Assembly (NCBI GenBank): GCA_003518475.1
Contig: DOYO01000145.1
Location: 6,408-11,623 of the forward strand
DNA length: 5,216 bases
Direction: 5' to 3'
DNA from: Acholeplasmataceae bacterium
GTDB taxonomy: Bacteria > Bacillota_I > Bacilli_A > Acholeplasmatales > Acholeplasmataceae
Of the stretch, positions 1 through 5,216 are shown piece by piece (position 1 is the stretch's first letter; each line of letters starts with the position of its first letter). A program made the position numbers and the translations under genes. The notes below the pieces were generated by a model. The model did no database searches and had not been told where the DNA came from. It worked only from the letters and a program-made list of their open reading frames with translations.

Positions 1-102
1 CTTGCTCACGGTCAGGTTGACTTGGTGGTACACCGCAAGGATATGAGGAAGACGCTTTATAAATTACTTCAATTGCATCAGGGAAAGAGGGATTTGACAT
101 GA
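1..102 (+). CDS. accD: Acetyl-CoA carboxylase carboxyltransferase subunit beta, C-terminal end (partial)
   Basis: Only the last 33 codons are present, read in frame 1 and ending at TGA (100-102). The peptide contains HGQVDLVVHRKDMRKTL, the conserved C-terminal segment of AccD (families usually read HGxxDxVVxRxxMRxTL), followed by a short leucine- and lysine-rich tail. AccD carries the zinc ribbon and the acetyl-CoA-binding half of the carboxyltransferase, which works as an alpha2-beta2 complex with AccA in the cytoplasm to make malonyl-CoA. The zinc ribbon and active-site half lie upstream and cannot be checked. The TGA overlaps the accA ATG in the arrangement ATGA, so the two subunits are separate proteins, not an AccDA fusion, and are likely made at matched rates by translational coupling. 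Termination at TGA at the normal family end shows that TGA is a stop codon here. Confidence 0.9.
   Translation, partial: LAHGQVDLVVHRKDMRKTLYKLLQLHQGKRDLT
87..92 (+). promoter_or_regulatory. Ribosome binding site of accA
   Basis: GAGGGA lies inside the last codons of accD, 6 bases before the accA ATG at 99. It is a reasonable Shine-Dalgarno match at good spacing and supports that ATG. Because the accD stop overlaps the start, ribosomes finishing accD are also placed to re-initiate here. Confidence 0.6.
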
Positions 103-932
103 GCGATATCAACACAGCCTGGGAAAAGGTAAAACTTGCCCGCCATCCCAAAAGACCGACATCACAACATCTGATCAAGGAACTGTTTCCTGATTTCATC
201 GAATTGCACGGAGACCGTGCTTTTGGCGATGATGAAGCCATCACCTGCGGTTTAGGAACCTTGAACGGTACTGTATTTACCATCATCGCAGAAGAAAAAG
301 GCATCACGACAGAAGAAAAAATCAAACATAATTTCGGCATGCCTCATCCAGAAGGTTACCGCAAGGCGATCCGTCTGATGAAGCAAGCTGAAAAATTCCA
401 TAGACCTATTCTTTGCATCATCGACACTCCAGGTGCCTATCCTGGAATTGGTGCTGAAGAAAGAGGTCAGGCACAAGCCATCGCTTACAACCTAAAAACA
501 ATGATGGGGCTGAAAACGCCGATTCTTGTTGTTGTGTTAAGCGAAGGTGGATCGGGCGGAGCACTTGCCATTGGTGTTGGAGATCACATTTTCATGTTTG
601 AAAATAGTATCTATGCCATACTTTCACCAGAAGGATTCGCATCCATCATTTATAAAGACAGTACAAAAGCAGATGTAGCAGCAAATATCATGAAGCTCAC
701 TGCCCAGGACTTGAAAACATATGGTGTCATCGATACCATTATCGAAGAACATGAAGGATTGCATATTGATCCCGATTTTGGCATTCAATCTTTAAAAAAA
801 GAATTGGTGAAGGTATTAAAAAAACTAAGCGCACTATCAGAAGCTAAATTGCTTGATCATAGATATCAAAAATATAGACGGATGGGTGTGTTTATCGAAC
901 AAGGAGAAAAGAGTGAAACTAAATCAACCTAA
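99..932 (+). CDS. accA: Acetyl-CoA carboxylase carboxyltransferase subunit alpha
   Basis: AccA pairs with AccD to transfer the carboxyl group from biotin on AccB to acetyl-CoA, giving malonyl-CoA, the committed step of fatty acid synthesis. Family landmarks are intact: HGDRAFGDD (residues 37-45), the block NFGMPHPEGYRKA (78-90), DTPGAYPGIGAEERGQA (109-125), the glycine-rich SEGGSGGALAIG (148-159) that helps form the oxyanion hole of the crotonase fold, and SPEG (176-179) followed by a KD pair. At 277 aa it is shorter than the E. coli protein (319 aa) but within the range of Gram-positive AccA. The ATG is supported by GAGGGA upstream and overlaps the accD stop by 4 bases. The last 20 bases overlap fabH, so the hydrophilic tail after YRRMG (258-263) also encodes the fabH ribosome binding site. 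Two A7 runs (794-800 and 818-824) occur near the 3' end without breaking the frame. Identity is secure. Confidence 0.97.
   Translation: MSDINTAWEKVKLARHPKRPTSQHLIKELFPDFIELHGDRAFGDDEAITCGLGTLNGTVFTIIAEEKGITTEEKIKHNFGMPHPEGYRKAIRLMKQAEKFHRPILCIIDTPGAYPGIGAEERGQAQAIAYNLKTMMGLKTPILVVVLSEGGSGGALAIGVGDHIFMFENSIYAILSPEGFASIIYKDSTKADVAANIMKLTAQDLKTYGVIDTIIEEHEGLHIDPDFGIQSLKKELVKVLKKLSALSEAKLLDHRYQKYRRMGVFIEQGEKSETKST
901..906 (+). promoter_or_regulatory. Ribosome binding site that sets the fabH GTG start
   Basis: AAGGAG sits within the end of accA, with 6 bases between it and the GTG at 913. It is the only good Shine-Dalgarno match near the beginning of fabH. It decides in favour of GTG 913 over an in-frame TTG at 853, which would add 20 residues that have no counterpart in the FabH family. 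Confidence 0.8.
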
Positions 933-1851
933 AGTCAAGGTGATTTCCAGCGGGATGTATGTTCCCCCTACCTTAATAACAAACGCAGACCTAGAAAAAA
1001 TGGTCGAAACATCCAATGAATGGATTGTCACAAGAACAGGCATCGAAACCAGACATAAAGCAGTAGACGAACTCACAAGTGATATGGCGTATAAAGCAGC
1101 GCAGAACGCAATTGACCGCGTCAATTACGATAAGAGTAAAATTGATTTGATCATCATGGCCACCATCACCGGAGACCAGATGACTCCATCGACTGCGAAT
1201 TTCATCCAGTCGAAATTAGGGCTTACCCATGAGGTCATGAGCTTTGACATCAATGCGGCATGCACAGGCTTCGTTTACGGGCTTGAGGTAGCAGCAGCGA
1301 TGTTACAGACAAAAAGATTCAGATCAGCACTCGTCATAGGCGGCGAAACACTGACTAAAGTTGTGGATTATACAGATCGAAACACCTGTGTGCTCTTCGG
1401 AGACGGCGCAGGCGCGATGATCATCGAACCAAGTGAATTTGAAGATGATGCAGCATATTTCTTCAATGCGGCAAGACCGGATAATGTTGGATCACTGACA
1501 GTTGTCAATAAGATTCAAATGGACGGCAAAAAGGTTTATCAGTTCGCGATCGAAGTCATGGAAGATGCGATTTACCGGGTCTTGAAGGATGCAAACTTAA
1601 CGATTGAAGATATCGATGTCATCATTCCGCATCAGGCAAATGAACGCATTATCCAATCGGTTGCTAAATCCATGGGTATTCCGATGGATAAATTTATGAT
1701 AAACTTAAAAGAGTACGGCAATACCTCAGCAGCAAGCATACCAATTACAATTTCAGAATATTATGATAAAACATTTACCAAGAATAAAACTATTCTTTTG
1801 GTAGCTTTTGGCGGAGGATTTACTTGGGGAAGTGCAATTCTGCATTTATAG
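913..1851 (+). CDS. fabH: Beta-ketoacyl-ACP synthase III
   Basis: FabH starts each fatty acid chain by condensing an acyl-CoA primer with malonyl-ACP to give a 3-ketoacyl-ACP. Counting from GTG 913 (312 aa), the thiolase-fold catalytic triad is C117 (in DINAACTGF), H240 (in PHQAN) and N270 (in YGNTSAAS). W37 and R41 (NEWIVTRTG) and R156 (TDRNT) match residues that hold the CoA adenine in E. coli FabH. The C-terminal AFGGGFTWGSA is nearly identical to the family. GTG is preferred over an upstream TTG at 853 because of AAGGAG 6 bases before it and because homologues begin just before the VKVISSG strand. The gene overlaps accA by 20 bases. At the site aligned to E. coli F87 there is T91. The stretch between the active Cys and His is 123 residues, against 132 in E. 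coli. The usual AD-G motif in this stretch is replaced by AARPDNVGS. The identity is not in doubt; primer preference (straight or branched) cannot be read from sequence. Confidence 0.96.
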   Translation: MKLNQPKVKVISSGMYVPPTLITNADLEKMVETSNEWIVTRTGIETRHKAVDELTSDMAYKAAQNAIDRVNYDKSKIDLIIMATITGDQMTPSTANFIQSKLGLTHEVMSFDINAACTGFVYGLEVAAAMLQTKRFRSALVIGGETLTKVVDYTDRNTCVLFGDGAGAMIIEPSEFEDDAAYFFNAARPDNVGSLTVVNKIQMDGKKVYQFAIEVMEDAIYRVLKDANLTIEDIDVIIPHQANERIIQSVAKSMGIPMDKFMINLKEYGNTSAASIPITISEYYDKTFTKNKTILLVAFGGGFTWGSAILHL

Positions 1852-1855
1852 GAGG
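1850..1855 (+). promoter_or_regulatory. Ribosome binding site of fabK, overlapping the fabH stop
   Basis: A perfect AGGAGG lies 6 bases before ATG 1862 and shares its first two bases with the fabH stop codon TAG (1849-1851). It is the strongest Shine-Dalgarno in the window. It fixes the fabK start at 1862 and rules against the in-frame TTG at 1808, which lies inside fabH. Confidence 0.85.
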
Positions 1856-1861
1856 AATAAA

Positions 1862-2794
1862 ATGAAAAATGTAAATGAGCTTTTTAATACAAAATATCCT
1901 TTGATTCAAGGCGGAATGGCGAACGTCGCAACAGCAGTTCTCGCATCGGCTGTTTCAAATGCCGGTGGTTTAGGGTTGATCGGAGCTGGCGGTTATGATG
2001 CTGAATGGGTCAGAACTGAAATCAGAAAGTGCAAGGAAATGACGGATAAGCCTTTTGGCGTCAACATCATGTTGATGAGTCCTCATGCCCCTGCAATCGC
2101 CAAAGTCGTTGTTGAAGAACAAGTCAAGGTTGTAACAACAGGTGCCGGCAGTCCCGGTATCTATATGGAATCATGGAAAAAAGCTGGAATCATCGTGATT
2201 CCTGTCGTACCGTCCGTTGCCCTCGCGATTCGTATGGAACGTGCAGGTGCAGACGCAGTCGTTGCAGAAGGCACTGAATCTGGGGGTCATATCGGAGAAC
2301 TCACCACCATGGCTCTAATTCCTCAAATCGTTGATGCTATAAAAATACCTGTCATCGCTGCCGGAGGCATCGCTGACAAAAGAGGCGTACTCGCCGCTTT
2401 CGCACTCGGTGCGAAAGGCGTTCAGGTAGGCACTGTATTACTTGCAACAGTAGAATGTCCGATTCATGAAAATTATAAGAAAAAAGTCATCGATGCGAGA
2501 GATACGGATACGGTTGTCACAGGCCGTGGAACAGGTGCTCCTGTTCGTGTTCTTAAAAATAAGATGGCAGTAGAATATCTTTCCATGAGCAATCAGGGTG
2601 TTCCGCTTGCGGAACTGGAAAAACTGACTTTAGGATCACTAAGAAGAGCGGTATTTGATGGAAACATGGATACCGGTTCATTCATGGCTGGTCAAATTTC
2701 AGGATTAGTCAAGGAAATCAGAACAGTCAAAGCTGTTTTAGAATCTCTTTTTGATGGTGTCAACCAATATAAAGACCAATTGGAAGTCATGTAA
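1862..2794 (+). CDS. fabK: Enoyl-ACP reductase II (FMN-dependent, FabK type)
   Basis: FabK reduces trans-2-enoyl-ACP to acyl-ACP, the last step of each elongation round, using NAD(P)H and FMN. It is a TIM-barrel flavoprotein of the nitronate monooxygenase superfamily, unrelated to the short-chain FabI. From ATG 1862 the protein is 310 aa (S. pneumoniae FabK is 324). Diagnostic blocks are YPLIQGGMA (12-20), KPFGVNIMLMSP (63-74), VKVVTTGAGSP (88-98), VIPVVPSVALA (112-122), EGTESGGHIGELTTM (136-150) with H143 at the place of the catalytic His144 of the pneumococcal enzyme, the phosphate-binding AAGGIAD (166-172) and GVQVGT (186-191). MAGQISGLV near the C terminus is also FabK-like. A 2-nitropropane dioxygenase label would be the common misannotation; the operon and the GGHIGELTT block argue for FabK. 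Ten bases separate it from fabH; acpP, which often sits here in streptococci, is absent. Confidence 0.96.
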   Translation: MKNVNELFNTKYPLIQGGMANVATAVLASAVSNAGGLGLIGAGGYDAEWVRTEIRKCKEMTDKPFGVNIMLMSPHAPAIAKVVVEEQVKVVTTGAGSPGIYMESWKKAGIIVIPVVPSVALAIRMERAGADAVVAEGTESGGHIGELTTMALIPQIVDAIKIPVIAAGGIADKRGVLAAFALGAKGVQVGTVLLATVECPIHENYKKKVIDARDTDTVVTGRGTGAPVRVLKNKMAVEYLSMSNQGVPLAELEKLTLGSLRRAVFDGNMDTGSFMAGQISGLVKEIRTVKAVLESLFDGVNQYKDQLEVM

Positions 2795-2796
2795 AG

Positions 2797-3741
2797 ATGA
2801 ATAAGTTAGGTTTAGTTTTTTCCGGTCAGGGAAGTCAATACACGGGAATGGGTCTTGATTTTATTGAATCAAGCCCGATTCTTAAAGAAAAAGAAATTTT
2901 GGCATCCAAGCTTTTAGGCTATGATGTCAGAGCTGTTTTGTCATCTTCTGACGGAAGATTGAACGAAACCAGGTATACGCAGCCATTAATTCTATTATCA
3001 ACCATTTTCGCTTATGAAGCATTCAAGACATTAAATGCTCAAGTACAAGCTGTTGCAGGATTCAGTTTGGGTGAATACAGCGCTTTTTATGCATCAGAAG
3101 TATTTGATTTTCAACAAATCATCAAGTTGATTGATCAGCGTTCATCCTTCATGCAGGCATGCACTCTGGAGTATCCAGGCAAAATGGCAGCAATCCTCGG
3201 GTTATCCTCAAAAGAAGTTGAACAGATCTGTGAAGAAGCTTCATCTGAAGGTCTTGTTTTATGCGCAAACTACAATTCTCCAGTTCAAACAGTCATCAGC
3301 GGAAATGAAAAAGCAGTTCAAAAAGCAATCGAGCTTTCTAAACAAAAAGGTGCGAAAAGAGCAGTTGAACTGAATGTTTCCGGAGCTTTCCACTCCCCCC
3401 TCATGAAGGATGCTGGAAATAAGCTTTATGACTATGTGAAATTGATTCCGTATCAGGAACCGATCTTTCCGATTTACTTGAATACGACAGCAGAACCGCT
3501 TGATTCAAATGATTTATATCATGTGATGAGAAAACAAATCCAGTCACCTGTCTACTTTGAGCAAACCATCAACAACATGAAAGAAGCAGGCATCACCCAT
3601 TTTATTGAAATAGGACCAGGTACGGTATTATCCGGCCTGATCAAAAAAATAGATATCAATCTAGAGGTTACGAACCTGAATAAGGCAACAGATCTCGAAC
3701 TCCTGAAAGGATGGTTAACAACATATGGATTTATCAAATAA
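2797..3741 (+). CDS. fabD: Malonyl-CoA:ACP transacylase
   Basis: FabD transfers malonyl from CoA to the phosphopantetheine of acyl carrier protein, supplying FabH and FabF. It is 314 aa, the normal family length. Visible features are FSGQGSQ (8-14) at the N terminus with Q11 of the oxyanion region, the nucleophile S90 in GFSLGEYSA, R115 in DQRSSFMQ that binds the malonyl carboxylate, the catalytic H199 in VSGAFHSPLM, and EIGPGTVLSGLIKKI (271-285). The residue before S90 is Phe (F89), where E. coli has His (GHSLGE); hydrophobic residues here also occur in other Gram-positive FabD, so activity is expected. The start is ATG 2797, only 2 bases after the fabK stop. The sole upstream Shine-Dalgarno-like sequence is a weak TGGAAG (2781-2786) 10 bases away, so translation probably depends on coupling to fabK. 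The 3' end overlaps fabG by 17 bases. Confidence 0.96.
   Translation: MNKLGLVFSGQGSQYTGMGLDFIESSPILKEKEILASKLLGYDVRAVLSSSDGRLNETRYTQPLILLSTIFAYEAFKTLNAQVQAVAGFSLGEYSAFYASEVFDFQQIIKLIDQRSSFMQACTLEYPGKMAAILGLSSKEVEQICEEASSEGLVLCANYNSPVQTVISGNEKAVQKAIELSKQKGAKRAVELNVSGAFHSPLMKDAGNKLYDYVKLIPYQEPIFPIYLNTTAEPLDSNDLYHVMRKQIQSPVYFEQTINNMKEAGITHFIEIGPGTVLSGLIKKIDINLEVTNLNKATDLELLKGWLTTYGFIK
3707..3711 (+). promoter_or_regulatory. Probable ribosome binding site of fabG
   Basis: AAGGA occurs within the 3' end of fabD, 13 bases before ATG 3725, a longer gap than the usual 5-9. A TAA in the fabG frame at 3716-3718 rules out any earlier start, so ATG 3725 is the first possible one. The poor spacing suggests that fabG relies partly on ribosomes arriving from fabD. 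Confidence 0.45.
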
Positions 3742-4468
3742 AGTCGCTCTAATTACCGGAGGCGCAGCAGGAATCGGACGTTCCATAACCTTGGAACTTG
3801 CGAAAAGAGGTGCGTCTGTTGTTTTAAACTACAATAGAAGCGCGGAAGCGGCACAAGCCCTCGTTTTAGAAATTGAAGCAGCAGGGGGTAAAGCATTTGC
3901 TGTTCAAGCAGACATCAGCAAGTTTCAAGATGCTGAACGTCTTGTTTTGGAAACTATCCAGCATTTTGGGACAATTAACATCGTTGTAAACAATGCAGGT
4001 ATCACCGATGATGCATTGATTCTAAGAATGAGTGAAGACCAATTCGATCGCGTCATCAATACCAACTTAAAAGGGGTATGGAACATCTGCAAGCATGCAG
4101 CCAAACCATTGATGAAATCTGGATACGGAAGAATTATCAACATCTCTTCTGTTTCAGGTGTTATGGGAAACGCAGGACAGTCCAATTACAGTTCTGCAAA
4201 AGCAGGAGTTATCGGATTGACAAAATCTTTAGCGCGTGAATTCGCTTCAAGAGCAGTCACCGTGAACGCAATCGCTCCCGGTTTCATAGAAACTGAAATG
4301 ACAAAGAAACTTTCACCGGAAATCGCTGATCAATGGAAGGCTCAAATCCCATTGAAACGCTTTGGTGATGCGAAGGAAGTTGCCTATGCGGTCGCATTTC
4401 TGGCAAGTGAAGAAGCAAGTTATATAACCGGCCACACCCTAGAGGTTGATGGCGGAATTGTGATGTAG
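3725..4468 (+). CDS. fabG: 3-oxoacyl-ACP reductase
   Basis: FabG is the NADPH-dependent reductase that turns 3-ketoacyl-ACP into (R)-3-hydroxyacyl-ACP. It is a short-chain dehydrogenase/reductase with a Rossmann fold and is normally a tetramer. At 247 aa it has the standard length. The cofactor motif TGGAAGIG is at 11-18, NNAG at 89-92, and the catalytic set is N114 (NTNLKG), S142 (INISSVSG), Y155 and K159 (NYSSAKAG). APGFIETEMT (184-193) and the C-terminal GHTLEVDGGIVM are typical of FabG rather than of general sugar or steroid dehydrogenases of this superfamily. R38 after the second strand (NYNRS) fits NADPH binding, though this is an inference. The start is fixed by an in-frame stop 9 bases upstream. 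It overlaps fabD by 17 bases, and 8 bases separate it from fabF, which supports its role in the elongation cycle. Confidence 0.97.
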   Translation: MDLSNKVALITGGAAGIGRSITLELAKRGASVVLNYNRSAEAAQALVLEIEAAGGKAFAVQADISKFQDAERLVLETIQHFGTINIVVNNAGITDDALILRMSEDQFDRVINTNLKGVWNICKHAAKPLMKSGYGRIINISSVSGVMGNAGQSNYSSAKAGVIGLTKSLAREFASRAVTVNAIAPGFIETEMTKKLSPEIADQWKAQIPLKRFGDAKEVAYAVAFLASEEASYITGHTLEVDGGIVM

Positions 4469-4472
4469 GTGG
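4467..4472 (+). promoter_or_regulatory. Ribosome binding site of fabF, overlapping the fabG stop
   Basis: AGGTGG (one mismatch to AGGAGG) lies 4 bases before ATG 4477 and shares AG with the fabG stop TAG (4466-4468). This is the same stop-in-ribosome-site arrangement as at the fabH-fabK junction. It supports the fabF start. Confidence 0.65.
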
Positions 4473-4476
4473 ATAT

Positions 4477-5216
4477 ATGAAAAGAAGAGTTGTCGTTACA
4501 GGAATGGGACTGGTCAGTCCAGTTGGAAATACAGTGAATGAATCCTTTGAAAATCTAGTTGCCGGTAAAAACGGCATTGATTTTATTACTGCATTTGATA
4601 CAACCACATGGAAGGTTAAAATCGCTGGTGAAGTCAAGAACTTGAACTTTGAAGATTTTATCGATAAAAAAGAAATTAGAAGAAATGACAGAGTCGCAAA
4701 TTTAGCATTGGTTGCGACACATGAAGCATATACCCAAGCTGGTTTGCCTGATGCTATGATCAATAGAAAAAGATTTGGAACGTTCATCGGCAGCGGTATC
4801 GGTGGTTTAGGAACGATCTTTGAAGAAGTGAAGACCAGCGTCTTAAGAGGACCTGACCGCATTTCACCATTCTTCATCCCAAATTCAATCATTAACCTGA
4901 TAGGAGCCAAGATTGGCATCAAGTATCAGGCGTATGGTCCAAACGCTCCACAGGTCACTGCATGCTCTGCAGCAACCAACTCCATTGGAGAAGCATTCCG
5001 TCAAATCAGAGACGGATATCTTGAAATCGCGTTTGCAGGCGGTGCTGAAGCACCCGTCAATGAAATCGGTGTCGGCGGTTTTGCAAGCTTGAAAGCTTTG
5101 AACTTTTCGAATAATCCAGAAATAGCTTCTGTTCCTTTTGATAGCAGAAGAAGCGGTTTCGTCATCGCTGAAGGCGCAGGCGTCCTGATTTTAGAAGAGT
5201 ATGAGCATGCACTAAA
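4477..5216 (+). CDS. fabF: Beta-ketoacyl-ACP synthase II, N-terminal part (runs off the window)
   Basis: FabF condenses acyl-ACP with malonyl-ACP in each elongation round after the first. The frame is open from ATG 4477 to the window edge: 246 full codons and two extra bases, roughly 60% of the usual 410 or so residues. The start MKRRVVVTGMGLVSPVGN is the standard N terminus of the family. FIGSGIGGLGTI (103-114) places Ile at 108, as in E. coli FabF, where that residue lines the acyl pocket. ISPFFIPN (129-136) follows. The nucleophile is C163 in VTACSAATNSIGEA, at the same number as in E. coli. AGGAEAPVNEIGVGGFASLKAL (starting at 187) and FDSRRSGFVIAEGAGVLILEEYEHA (ending at 245) complete the N-terminal thiolase half. 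The two catalytic histidines lie beyond the window and cannot be checked. FabB is less likely: this lineage usually has only FabF and the 108 region matches FabF. Confidence 0.94.
   Translation, partial: MKRRVVVTGMGLVSPVGNTVNESFENLVAGKNGIDFITAFDTTTWKVKIAGEVKNLNFEDFIDKKEIRRNDRVANLALVATHEAYTQAGLPDAMINRKRFGTFIGSGIGGLGTIFEEVKTSVLRGPDRISPFFIPNSIINLIGAKIGIKYQAYGPNAPQVTACSAATNSIGEAFRQIRDGYLEIAFAGGAEAPVNEIGVGGFASLKALNFSNNPEIASVPFDSRRSGFVIAEGAGVLILEEYEHAL

Noticed and set aside
791..800. TTTAAAA heptamer in the -1 slippery phase inside accA, followed by A6-A7 runs
   Set aside because: The phase fits X-XXY-YYZ, but a shift to -1 reaches a TAA at 845-847 after about 17 codons. No clear downstream stem was seen and the zero frame gives a normal AccA end. 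It is most likely chance from Leu-Lys-Lys codons.
252..1124. Minus-strand open frames at 252-476 and 924-1124
   Set aside because: Both are antisense to conserved parts of accA and fabH, are short, and show no family motifs.
913..2794. Possible horizontal transfer or composition break between acc and fab genes
   Set aside because: Codon use and base composition look similar across all genes by eye, and the overlaps indicate a settled operon.
3131..3373. Plus-strand 80-codon frame inside fabD
   Set aside because: It overlaps the conserved core of fabD out of frame and its lysine- and glutamine-rich translation is what a shifted reading would give.
3552..4185. Minus-strand open frames at 3552-3737 and 3925-4185
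   Set aside because: They are antisense to fabD and fabG and have no motif or independent ribosome binding support.
4284..4922. Minus-strand open frame of 212 codons across the fabG-fabF junction
   Set aside because: It lies fully antisense to two well-conserved genes, has no recognisable domain, and looks like a shadow produced by the codon bias of the plus strand.
1..5216. Search for a promoter, FabT or FapR operator, terminator, CRISPR array, insertion sequence or tRNA
   Set aside because: All gaps between genes are 10 bases or shorter or are overlaps, and no recognisable operator palindrome, hairpin plus T-run, repeat array or inverted-repeat element was seen by eye.

Overview
The window is the inside of a densely packed, all-plus-strand type II fatty acid synthesis (FAS II) operon. 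The gene order is accD (3' end only), accA, fabH, fabK, fabD, fabG, fabF (5' part only). Every reading frame continues a single pathway and there is no non-coding stretch longer than 10 bases. No RNA gene, mobile element, repeat array, promoter or terminator could be supported.

Organism: FabK (the FMN enoyl-ACP reductase) in place of FabI, strong AGGAGG-type ribosome binding sites, moderate-to-low GC judged by eye, and a fab cluster joined to acc genes all point to a low-GC Gram-positive lineage: Bacillota (Clostridia, Erysipelotrichia or lactic-acid-bacteria-like), or a walled or wall-less relative such as the Acholeplasma/Izemoplasma group. accD ends at TGA exactly where its family normally ends, so the standard bacterial code (table 11) is in use and not the Mycoplasma code. 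I cannot name the species.

Layout: 1-102 accD tail; 99-932 accA (ATGA overlap with accD); 913-1851 fabH (GTG start, 20-base overlap with accA); 1862-2794 fabK; 2797-3741 fabD; 3725-4468 fabG (17-base overlap with fabD); 4477-5216 fabF, running off the window. Junctions of +10, +2 and +8 bases alternate with overlaps, which indicates one polycistronic transcript with translational coupling.

Pathway: AccA and AccD form the carboxyltransferase of acetyl-CoA carboxylase and make malonyl-CoA. FabD moves malonyl to ACP. FabH starts the chain by condensing acyl-CoA with malonyl-ACP, and FabF does later condensations. FabG reduces the 3-ketoacyl-ACP and FabK reduces the enoyl-ACP. The dehydratase (fabZ), acyl carrier protein (acpP), accB and accC are not in the window. 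accB and accC, and perhaps fabZ, probably lie upstream of accD or downstream of fabF.

No previously undescribed system was found. The points worth a second look are details: the absence of acpP from its usual place between fabH and fabK, the order of the cluster with acc genes first, substitutions in FabH and FabD active-site regions, and stop codons built into ribosome binding sites.
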